From the NCBI GenBank assembly GCA_021821425.1, contig JAKACL010000202.1:1-5236 (forward strand): 5,236 nt of DNA, given 5' to 3'. Origin of the DNA: Pseudomonadota bacterium. Lineage in GTDB: Bacteria; Pseudomonadota; Gammaproteobacteria; Burkholderiales; Thiobacillaceae. Below are positions 1 through 4,544 of the stretch, piece by piece (position 1 is the stretch's first letter; each line of letters starts with the position of its first letter). The notes under the pieces are model-generated. The model ran no database searches and was not told where the DNA came from. It saw nothing but the letters and a program-made list of their open reading frames with translations. The position numbers and the translations under genes are program-made.

Positions 1-348
1 ACCGGTGCCAAAGGCGTCGTACTCGCTTTCCAGGCGGCGCGGAAAACCGGCGATGCCGCCTGCCTGGCGCAGACCTGCCATCGATTCGCGGCGACCGGTG
101 AGGATCTTGTGCGGATAGGTCTGGTGGCCGACGTCCCACACGATGCGATCCGACGGCGTGTCGAATACATAGTGCAGGGCAATGGTCAGTTCCACTGTGC
201 CGAGGTTGGAGGCAAGGTGGCCGCCGGTGTGCGCGACCGAGTCGACCAGAAATTCGCGCAGTTCCGCCGCGAGCCTGGGCAGATCGGCCAACGCCAAGGC
301 GCGCAGGTCAGCCGGCGTATTGAGGATCTCGAGCAGGGGTGTGGTCAT
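1..348 (-). CDS. dxs: 1-deoxy-D-xylulose-5-phosphate synthase, N-terminal part (cut by window edge)
   Basis: Dxs is a cytoplasmic thiamine-diphosphate enzyme. It condenses pyruvate with glyceraldehyde 3-phosphate to DXP, the first step of the MEP isoprenoid pathway, and DXP also feeds thiamine and pyridoxal synthesis. The first 116 codons are present out of roughly 620-630 usual for the family. I translated them by hand from the minus strand: the protein starts [20 protein letters not shown]. It carries the family block [20 protein letters not shown] (residues 40-59), where His44 aligns with E. coli His49. It also carries [17 protein letters not shown] (71-87), where His75 aligns with E. coli His80. 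The visible part ends at [10 protein letters not shown], just before the expected HSSTS block. The ATG at 346-348 lies 2 bp after the ispA stop, so it is probably co-transcribed and translationally coupled; I see no strong Shine-Dalgarno. The frame is open to the left edge and nothing looks broken. The identification is near certain. Confidence 0.97.
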   Translation of the reverse strand, partial: MTTPLLEILNTPADLRALALADLPRLAAELREFLVDSVAHTGGHLASNLGTVELTIALHYVFDTPSDRIVWDVGHQTYPHKILTGRRESMAGLRQAGGIAGFPRRLESEYDAFGTG

Positions 349-350
349 TG

Positions 351-1238
351 TCAGAAAGTTCGCTCGACCACGAAGTCGGCCAGCTGGCGCAGCCGCGCGG
401 CGGGGGCGCCCAGATCGGCCAGCGCGGCGTGGGCGTCGGCGCGCAGTTCCTGCGCCAGTTCGCGCGCGCGTACCGCGCCGAGCAGGCTGACGTAGGTCGG
501 CTTGTTGTTGGCGGCATCCTTGCCGGCGGTCTTGCCGAGCGTGGCGGTGGGCGCCTCGGCGTCGAGCACGTCGTCGACCACCTGGAAGGCCAGGCCGATG
601 CACTTGGCGTAATGGTCGAGCGCGGCGAGGGTGGCCTCGCTCGGCGTGCCGCACTGTGCGCCCAGCAGCACCGAGGCGCGGATCAGCGCGCCGGTCTTGT
701 GGATGTGCATGAATTCGAGTTCGGTCAGATCGAGCGGCTTGCCGACGCTGGCCAGATCGATCGCCTGGCCGCCGGCCATGCCGCGCGAGCCGGCCGCCTG
801 CGCCAGCAGCAGCACCATGTTCAGCTGCGTGGCGGCGTCAGGAGCCAGCGGCTGCGCCGCGAGGATGTCGAACGCCAGGCTCTGCAGCGCATCGCCCACC
901 AGCAGCGCCGTCGCTTCGTCGAACTCGACGTGCACCGTCGGCTTGCCGCGCCGCAAGGCATCGTCGTCCATCGCCGGCATGTCGTCGTGCACCAGCGAGT
1001 AGGCGTGGATCAGTTCCACCGCGGCGGCGGCATGCTGCACGCGCTCGACGTCGGCGCCCGCGACCTCGCCGGCAGCGAATGCCAGCAGCGGACGCACCCG
1101 CTTGCCCCCCCCGATCACGGCGTAGCGCATCGCCTCGTGCAGGCGCTGGGGCGCGATGCTGGCAGGCGGGAGCCACTCGGACAGCACGCTTTCCATGCGT
1201 GCCTGACAGCCTTGCATCCAGGCGGCAAACTCACTCAT
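351..1238 (-). CDS. ispA: Farnesyl diphosphate synthase (short-chain polyprenyl synthase)
   Basis: This cytoplasmic prenyltransferase adds IPP to DMAPP and then GPP to make farnesyl diphosphate (C15), the precursor of ubiquinone side chains, undecaprenyl carriers and possibly hopanoids. From the ATG at 1238 it is 295 aa, close to E. coli IspA (299 aa). Visible motifs, in this numbering, are GGGKRVRP (43-50), the first aspartate-rich motif DDMPAMD (85-91) followed by DDALRRG, GGQAIDL (156-162), HKTGALI (180-186), and the second aspartate motif DDVLD (222-226) within [12 protein letters not shown]. The two extra residues in the first motif, with Tyr at -5, fit a bacterial type II FPP synthase. 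The frame stays open to an ATG at 1280. I prefer 1238 because MSEFAAWM matches the normal family start and gives the usual ATGAGTGA 8-bp overlap with the xseB stop. A G8 run encodes the GGGK motif. GPP synthase activity cannot be excluded. Confidence 0.95.
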   Translation of the reverse strand: MSEFAAWMQGCQARMESVLSEWLPPASIAPQRLHEAMRYAVIGGGKRVRPLLAFAAGEVAGADVERVQHAAAAVELIHAYSLVHDDMPAMDDDALRRGKPTVHVEFDEATALLVGDALQSLAFDILAAQPLAPDAATQLNMVLLLAQAAGSRGMAGGQAIDLASVGKPLDLTELEFMHIHKTGALIRASVLLGAQCGTPSEATLAALDHYAKCIGLAFQVVDDVLDAEAPTATLGKTAGKDAANNKPTYVSLLGAVRARELAQELRADAHAALADLGAPAARLRQLADFVVERTF

Positions 1239-1470
1239 CGGCGCCGCCGGTCCGGAAGGGCTGCAGGCTGCCGTTTTCAAGAATCTGCACCTGCTGCTCC
1301 GCTGCGGCCAGTTGCTGGCGGCAATACTGCAGCAACTCGGCGCCGCGCTTATAAGCCGTGAGCGAGGCTTCCAGCGGTAACTGGCCGGATTCCATTTCGG
1401 CCACGATGGCTTCCAGCTCGGCCAGTGCGGACTCGTAATCCTTGGGGGGGGTGGCGCGGGATTTGGCCAT
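1231..1470 (-). CDS. xseB: Exodeoxyribonuclease VII small subunit
   Basis: XseB is the small subunit of exonuclease VII, a cytoplasmic single-strand-specific nuclease that cuts from both ends to oligonucleotides and contributes to mismatch and lesion repair. Several XseB copies bind along the helical arm of one XseA; xseA is not in this window. The 79-aa length is typical. The family core is clear: DYESALAELEAIVAEMESGQ (11-30), then LPLEASLTAYKRGAELLQYC (31-50), then RQQLAAAEQQVQIL (51-64). It is predicted all-helical with coiled-coil character. It is the first gene of the leftward xseB-ispA-dxs operon, and its stop overlaps the ispA start by 8 bp. The start codon has no obvious strong Shine-Dalgarno. 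A run of eight C residues on the sense strand fills codons 7-9 (Thr-Pro-Pro), where slippage would shift the frame early in the protein. Confidence 0.96.
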   Translation of the reverse strand: MAKSRATPPKDYESALAELEAIVAEMESGQLPLEASLTAYKRGAELLQYCRQQLAAAEQQVQILENGSLQPFRTGGADE

Positions 1471-1549
1471 TCAATCGGACCCGGCGGGCAAAGACCGCTA
1501 CTTTAACAAATTCAACGCTGGAGCGCCTCCCCGGCTGAAACGGCTGTGC

Positions 1550-1555
1550 TAGAAT
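1550..1555 (+). promoter_or_regulatory. Candidate extended -10 promoter element of the leader/sRNA region
   Basis: The hexamer TAGAAT is preceded by TGTGC, giving TGTGCTAGAAT. It matches the sigma70 -10 consensus at five of six positions and has a TG just upstream, slightly further away than a canonical extended -10. No good -35 box lies 16-18 bp upstream (the region is CCTCCCC-like), so strength is uncertain. If used, transcription would start near 1562 and run through the hairpins and terminator at 1609-1637 towards the Rieske oxygenase gene. The call rests on base pattern and position only. Confidence 0.45.
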
Positions 1556-1561
1556 TTTGCC

Positions 1562-1637
1562 CTTACCCTGTGCTTTTGCAGGGGCTGCAACCGTAATCAA
1601 TCGGTGGTCATCGGGGCGCGAGCCCCGATGCGTTTTT
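1562..1637 (+). ncRNA. Candidate small RNA or attenuated 5' leader (about 76 nt)
   Basis: This segment lies between the -10-like box at 1550-1555 and the U-tract of a strong intrinsic terminator. It contains three inverted-repeat units. The first is TTGCAG-GGG-CTGCAA (1576-1590), which competes with an alternative CCCTG/CAGGG pairing (1566-1570 with 1579-1583). The second is ACCG/CGGT (1590-1593 with 1602-1605). The third is the 9-bp terminator stem (1609-1630). GGGGCT at 1581-1586 is also complementary to AGCCCC at 1621-1626, inside the 3' arm of the terminator, so a competing antiterminator is possible. The promoter, structured body and terminator fit a free-standing sRNA. The position upstream of a same-strand gene with no other visible promoter also fits an attenuator or riboswitch-like leader. 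I recognise no known Rfam class. The boundaries are estimates. Confidence 0.4.
1609..1637 (+). terminator. Intrinsic terminator upstream of the Rieske gene
   Basis: A perfect 9-bp stem, CATCGGGGC (1609-1617) with GCCCCGATG (1622-1630), is closed by a GCGA (GNRA-type) tetraloop and followed after CG by TTTTT (1633-1637). The T-tract exists only on the + strand, so it terminates rightward transcription. No + strand gene ends just upstream; the neighbouring xseB reads away leftward. It must therefore act on a transcript initiated within the intergenic region. That makes it part of an sRNA or an attenuator rather than an ordinary gene-end terminator. Confidence 0.8.
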
Positions 1638-1641
1638 AATG

Positions 1642-1688
1642 GTGGTCGTTTTGCGATCACGCCTGCCGCTTCCGGTGCAGACCGGAAG
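1642..1688 (+). promoter_or_regulatory. Two further hairpins in the leader of the Rieske gene
   Basis: Downstream of the terminator, GTGGTC (1642-1647) can pair with GATCAC (1655-1660), including one G-U pair, around a 7-nt loop. Next, CTTCCGGT (1669-1676) pairs perfectly with ACCGGAAG (1681-1688) around a GCAG loop. The motif GGTGGTC occurs twice, at 1603-1609 and 1641-1647, on either side of the terminator, so GATCAC has two possible partners. Pairing with the upstream copy would occupy the base of the terminator stem. This mutually exclusive pairing is suggestive of regulated read-through. No known riboswitch is recognised, and function is inferred from complementarity alone. Confidence 0.4.
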
Positions 1689-1715
1689 GGGGCTTGGTTT
1701 TGAGTAGGGTGCGCC

Positions 1716-2828
1716 ATGAGCGATCTCGCCGAATCCAGCGCCTTGTCGCTAACTTCGCCTCAGTTGCCGGTTTCCTGGTATTTCGATCCCGCCATCCACG
1801 CGCTGGAACTCAAGCATCTATTCAAGCACGGCCCCGGCTATGCGGGCCATCAGCTGATGGTGCCCGAGGCGGGCGATTATCACGCGCTGGAAAAATTCGA
1901 CGGCGGCAAAATGCTGGTCAACAGCGGCTCGGGCATCGAGCTGCTGTCCAACGTATGCCGTCATCGCCAGGCGCTGATGCTCGCCGGGCGCGGCAAGCTG
2001 CCGTCCAACCACATCGTCTGCCCGATCCACCGCTGGACCTACGACAGCCAGGGCAAGTTGATGGGCGCGCCGGAGTTTCCCGGCAACCCCTGCCTGAATC
2101 TCAATCGCAGCGGCCTGCAGAACTGGCAGGGCCTGCTGTTCGCCGGCGACCGCGACGTCAAGGCCGATCTGGCCGGCATGCAGGCGGCGCGCGAACTGGA
2201 TTTTTCCGGCTTCATGCTCGACCGCGTGCAGGTGACGCAGTACGCCTGCAACTGGAAAACCTTCATCGAGGTGTATCTGGAGGACTACCACGTCGCTCCG
2301 TATCATCCCGGCCTCGGTCACTTCGTCACCTGCGACGATCTCACGTGGGAATATGGCGACTGGTGGTCGGTGCAGACGGTGGGAGTGAACCGCGGGCTGG
2401 CCAAGGCGGGGTCGCCGGTCTACCAGAAATGGCACGAGCAGGTGCTGGCGTATCAGCAGGGCAGGGCGCCTGCGCACGGGTCGATCTGGCTGACCTACTA
2501 CCCCGGCCTGATGGTCGAGTGGTATCCGCACGTGCTGGTGGTGTCGTCGATCGTGCCGACCGGCGTCGAGTCGTGCAGCAACATCGTCGAGTTTTATTAT
2601 CCTGAGGACATCGTGCTGTTCGAACGCGCCTTCATCGAGGCGGAGCAGGCGGCGTATCACGAGACTGCGCTGGAAGACGAGGACATCTGCGAGCGCATGC
2701 ACAAGGGGCGGCGTGCGCTGTACCGGCAGGGCATTTCGGAGACCGGCCCGTACCAGTCGCCGCTGGAGGATGGCATGATGCATTTTCACGCGTTCCTGCG
2801 GCGCGAAATCGAGCCGCATCTGAAATGA
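1716..2828 (+). CDS. Rieske [2Fe-2S] non-heme iron oxygenase, alpha-subunit type
   Basis: This family inserts oxygen into organic substrates, taking electrons from a partner reductase or ferredoxin; the substrate here cannot be told. The protein is 370 aa. An N-terminal Rieske domain has Cys81-x-His83 (CRHR) and Cys102-x-x-His105 (CPIHRWTYD) as cluster ligands. The C-terminal catalytic domain has NWKTFIEVYLEDYHVAPYH (179-197), giving His192 and His197 as mononuclear iron ligands and Asp190 as the usual bridge to the neighbouring Rieske centre. EDEDICE (320-326) supplies the third ligand, most likely Asp321. The family-like ending SPLEDGMMHFHAFLRREI is present, so the enzyme looks complete and active. 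An in-frame TGA at 1701 and no earlier start codon fix the ATG at 1716; a weak TAGGG precedes it by 6 nt. No beta subunit, ferredoxin or reductase is adjacent. It is transcribed divergently from the isoprenoid operon, behind a terminator-containing leader, and ends at its own terminator. Family is certain; substrate is unknown. Confidence 0.93.
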   Translation: MSDLAESSALSLTSPQLPVSWYFDPAIHALELKHLFKHGPGYAGHQLMVPEAGDYHALEKFDGGKMLVNSGSGIELLSNVCRHRQALMLAGRGKLPSNHIVCPIHRWTYDSQGKLMGAPEFPGNPCLNLNRSGLQNWQGLLFAGDRDVKADLAGMQAARELDFSGFMLDRVQVTQYACNWKTFIEVYLEDYHVAPYHPGLGHFVTCDDLTWEYGDWWSVQTVGVNRGLAKAGSPVYQKWHEQVLAYQQGRAPAHGSIWLTYYPGLMVEWYPHVLVVSSIVPTGVESCSNIVEFYYPEDIVLFERAFIEAEQAAYHETALEDEDICERMHKGRRALYRQGISETGPYQSPLEDGMMHFHAFLRREIEPHLK

Positions 2829-2843
2829 GCCTGCTACATATTC

Positions 2844-2874
2844 AAAACGGGCGGCGCATACCGCCCGTTTTTTT
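2844..2874 (+). terminator. Intrinsic terminator of the Rieske oxygenase gene
   Basis: AAAACGGGCGG (2844-2854) pairs perfectly with CCGCCCGTTTT (2861-2871) around the 6-nt loop CGCATA. The stem has an 8-bp GC-rich core (ACGGGCGG/CCGCCCGT) and a run of seven T residues (2868-2874). It begins 15 bp after the oxygenase stop codon. The T-run ends only 12 bp before the permease start codon at 2887. It marks a transcript end and implies that the permease depends on read-through or on a promoter overlapping this element. Confidence 0.92.
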
Positions 2875-2886
2875 CGTCCGCCTGCG

Positions 2887-3753
2887 ATGAAGTCGAGCTG
2901 GATGCTGGTGGCGGCCGCGCTGTTCGCGCTGATGAGCGTGCTGGTGAAGCACGCGTCCGCCACTTTTTCTCCGGCCGAGCTGGTGTTCTACCGCTCCGTG
3001 TTCGGTCTCATCGCGATCTGGGGTGTCATCGCGCTTCACCAGCGACGGCTGCTGGCGCCGCTCGTCACCGTTCACCGCCAGGCCCACCTCTGGCGCGGGC
3101 TGGCCGGCTTCACGGCCCTGGTGCTGTTTTTCTATGCGCTGGCACGCCTGCCGCTCGCCACCGCGGTCACCCTCAACTACACCGCGCCTTTGTTCCTGGC
3201 CGCGTTGTCGGCCTGGTGGTTACGCGAGCGCCACGGGCGCGGTCTGGTCGGCGCGGTGCTGCTGGGTTTCGTCGGCATCGGGCTGCTGCTGCGGCCTCAG
3301 GTGCAGGGCCAGGCCTGGCTGCCGGCGCTGGCCGGGCTGGTGTCGGGCATGCTGGCGGCGGTGGCTTACGTCAACGTCAAGCAGCTGGGCAAACTGGGCG
3401 AGCCCGAGTGGCGGGTGGTGTTTTATTTCACCTTGCTCTCGACCGTGGGCGGCGGCGCCTGGATGGCGGTGGCGGGTTTCCATCTGCCGCGGGCTGCAGA
3501 CTGGCCGTGGCTGATCGGCATCGGCATCACCGCGACGCTGGCACAGCTTGCATTGACGCGCGCCTATCATCGCGGTCGCACGCTCACGGTGGGCTCGCTG
3601 GCCTACACCACGGTGGGATTTTCCGCCCTCTATGGGGTGCTGCTGTTTGGCGAGCGCTTGCCGCTTCTGGCCTGGATCGGCATGGCGGTGGTGGCGGCGG
3701 CCGGCATCTGGGCGGTGCGCGCGTCGACGCCGCTGCGTCCCGATTCGCTATAG
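2887..3753 (+). CDS. EamA/DMT-superfamily inner-membrane transporter
   Basis: This is a 288-aa, very hydrophobic protein with the pattern of the drug/metabolite transporter superfamily: two EamA repeats of five helices each. Predicted membrane segments by eye are near residues 4-21, 32-50, 69-87, 91-112, 119-136, 145-164, 177-198, 207-226, 234-254 and 260-278. The first repeat has F-x-R-S at 34-37 (FYRS) and the TAVTLNYTAPLFLAALSAWW block (92-111), followed by a charged RERHGRG loop. The second repeat has its counterpart ending LYGVLLFGERLPLLAWIG (249-266). Both loops are typical EamA signatures. Members export or import small metabolites such as amino acids or nucleotides; no substrate can be assigned. 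The start has no visible Shine-Dalgarno and lies 12 bp past a terminator T-run. A small STAS-like gene follows after 27 bp, so the two probably share a transcript. Confidence 0.9.
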   Translation: MKSSWMLVAAALFALMSVLVKHASATFSPAELVFYRSVFGLIAIWGVIALHQRRLLAPLVTVHRQAHLWRGLAGFTALVLFFYALARLPLATAVTLNYTAPLFLAALSAWWLRERHGRGLVGAVLLGFVGIGLLLRPQVQGQAWLPALAGLVSGMLAAVAYVNVKQLGKLGEPEWRVVFYFTLLSTVGGGAWMAVAGFHLPRAADWPWLIGIGITATLAQLALTRAYHRGRTLTVGSLAYTTVGFSALYGVLLFGERLPLLAWIGMAVVAAAGIWAVRASTPLRPDSL

Positions 3754-3754
3754 T
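3749..3754 (+). promoter_or_regulatory. Possible internal promoter (-10-like TATAGT)
   Basis: TATAGT overlaps the permease stop codon and differs from TATAAT at one position in an otherwise GC-rich stretch. A start about 7 bp downstream would fall near 3761, giving a short leader that carries the AGAGGAG ribosome site of the STAS-like gene. No convincing -35 box is visible 16-18 bp upstream. The downstream genes may therefore have their own promoter in addition to read-through from the permease. Confidence 0.25.
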
Positions 3755-3767
3755 GTGAATACATTCC

Positions 3768-3774
3768 AGAGGAG
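3768..3774 (+). promoter_or_regulatory. Strong Shine-Dalgarno of the SpoIIAA-like gene
   Basis: AGAGGAG lies 6 nt before the ATG at 3781, near-ideal sequence and spacing. It is the best ribosome-binding site in the window and fixes the start of the STAS-like protein. The contrast with the weak sites of the permease and Rieske genes suggests that this small protein is translated more efficiently than its neighbours. Confidence 0.85.
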
Positions 3775-3780
3775 CGCAGC

Positions 3781-4149
3781 ATGATCAACCTGAACGTCGA
3801 GAACAATCAGATCGCCGTCACCGTGATGGGCCAGTTCACGCTGGACGATTACCGCGAGTTCGAGCAGGCGGTGTGCTACGGCATCCAGTTCCAGGGCACC
3901 GTCAACCTGCTGTTCGACCTGCGCGACATGCTGTCCTACAGCGTCGACGTGGCGTGGGAGGAACTGAAATTCTCGCGCGAGCACAAGAACGATTTCGGCC
4001 GCATCGCGATCCTCACCGGCGATCAGTGGGTGGCGTGGAGCATGTGGGTGAACCGTCTGTTCATGTCGGCGGACATCCGCCTGTTCGATGATCTGGAGCT
4101 GGCGCAGGCCTGGGTGGCCGGAGGCGAACTCCCGGCAACGGCGAGTTGA
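3781..4149 (+). CDS. SpoIIAA-like (STAS-fold) small protein
   Basis: This 122-aa soluble protein has no signal peptide or membrane segment. Its pattern is that of the SpoIIAA-like family (DUF3478 type), which adopts a STAS/CRAL-TRIO-like fold. A beta-rich N-terminus INLNVENNQIAVTVMGQF (2-19) is followed by a helix (DDYREFEQAV, 22-31). The conserved core strand LLFDLRDM (43-50) comes next, then W59EELKFSREHKNDFGRIAIL (59-78) and a DQWVAWSMWV helix (81-90). The C-terminal block SADIRLFDDLELAQAWV (96-112) resembles the family's F-x(n)-A-x-x-W-L ending. Biochemical function is not established for most members; lipid or nucleotide binding and a regulatory role are possibilities only. The start is set by a strong Shine-Dalgarno. 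It sits 27 bp after the permease, and its stop overlaps the TTG start of the next gene (TTGA), so the two are probably translationally coupled. Confidence 0.85.
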   Translation: MINLNVENNQIAVTVMGQFTLDDYREFEQAVCYGIQFQGTVNLLFDLRDMLSYSVDVAWEELKFSREHKNDFGRIAILTGDQWVAWSMWVNRLFMSADIRLFDDLELAQAWVAGGELPATAS

Positions 4150-4544
4150 TTCAGGGCCTGCCCATCGTGCTGACATACCTGCTGACCGGTCTGCTGGTGT
4201 CGCCGGCGTGCGCGGATTCATGGCGGGTGGTGAGCGACAGCCCGAGTGAGGTGGTATCGATCGAGCTGGCCAGTTTGCAGCGCAACGCGAGCCGTGCCGA
4301 TTTTCGCGAGCAGCGCCGGATGCGCGATGTGCAGCTTCATCCCGGCAGCCGGCGGCCGGTGCGCGCAATCCTGTCCCGGCGGGTGTTCGATTGCGCGCAG
4401 GGGCGCATGACCACGCTGTCGCGCGCGGTATTTTCCGACGACGATGCATTGATCGAGCATCAGGCCGTGCGCCCGCAGCAGGCGGCATGGCACGCCCTGC
4501 CGCGCGACGAGCCGGCGTTCAGGCTGATGTGCGGGCGCTCATAA
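4146..4544 (+). CDS. Small predicted secreted/periplasmic protein, hypothetical
   Basis: The protein is 132 aa and begins at a TTG that overlaps the preceding stop as TTGA, a normal coupling arrangement. Residues 1-23 look like a Sec signal peptide with hydrophobic core IVLTYLLTGLLV (7-18) and a plausible signal peptidase I site SPACA|DSW. Cys22 is not in a good lipobox, so it is probably not a lipoprotein. The mature part has a Trp-led strand WRVVSDS (26-32), VVSIELASL (36-44), FDCAQGRMTTL (81-91) and a late Cys129. Cys83 and Cys129 may form a periplasmic disulfide. The layout (a W-strand, a D-C midway and a terminal Cys) resembles the small surface-adhesin E-like proteins common in betaproteobacteria. 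That resemblance is by eye and weak. The N-terminal Met-Ile-Gln carries no positive charge, which is unusual for a signal peptide. The gene ends inside the convergent DUF3025 gene. Confidence 0.7.
   Translation: MIQGLPIVLTYLLTGLLVSPACADSWRVVSDSPSEVVSIELASLQRNASRADFREQRRMRDVQLHPGSRRPVRAILSRRVFDCAQGRMTTLSRAVFSDDDALIEHQAVRPQQAAWHALPRDEPAFRLMCGRS

Larger units (their letters stand above)
1471..1715. other. Divergent intergenic region between xseB and the Rieske gene
   Basis: These 245 bp separate the leftward isoprenoid operon from the rightward oxygenase gene. The right two thirds hold the candidate + strand promoter, hairpins and terminator listed separately. The left part (1471-1549) should hold the promoter of xseB-ispA-dxs on the minus strand, but I see only weak AT-rich candidates around 1500-1516 and no convincing -35/-10 pair. 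No convincing small ORF was found. GTG-initiated nonapeptide-length frames exist but lack a ribosome site. Confidence 0.7.

Noticed and set aside
339..1361. Long 340-codon open frame on the + strand across ispA
   Set aside because: It lies antisense to ispA, which has unmistakable prenyltransferase motifs. The + strand product is rich in Arg, Gln, His and Gly with no recognisable domain, a typical shadow of high-GC coding DNA.
1570..1596. Short GTG-initiated leader peptide of 8 codons ending at TAA
   Set aside because: It has no Shine-Dalgarno, no run of a regulatory amino acid and would begin within a few bases of the predicted transcript start, so a translated attenuator peptide is not supported.
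1694..2605. Open frame of 303 codons on the + strand overlapping the Rieske gene
   Set aside because: It is an out-of-frame shadow, very rich in Arg and Gly. The Rieske frame is clearly the coding one.
2835..2840. TACATA as a -10 box for the permease
   Set aside because: It matches the consensus poorly and has no -35 partner. A transcript from it would begin at or inside the terminator hairpin, so it is too weak to annotate.
1818..2963. Long 381-codon open frame on the minus strand across the Rieske gene
   Set aside because: The opposite frame encodes an intact Rieske oxygenase with all ligands. The minus-strand product is low-complexity in composition, runs through a terminator hairpin and matches no family.
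3748..4488. 246-codon minus-strand open frame across the STAS-like and secreted-protein genes
   Set aside because: It is antisense to two genes with good start signals and family patterns, and its product is Arg/Ala/Pro-rich without a recognisable domain.
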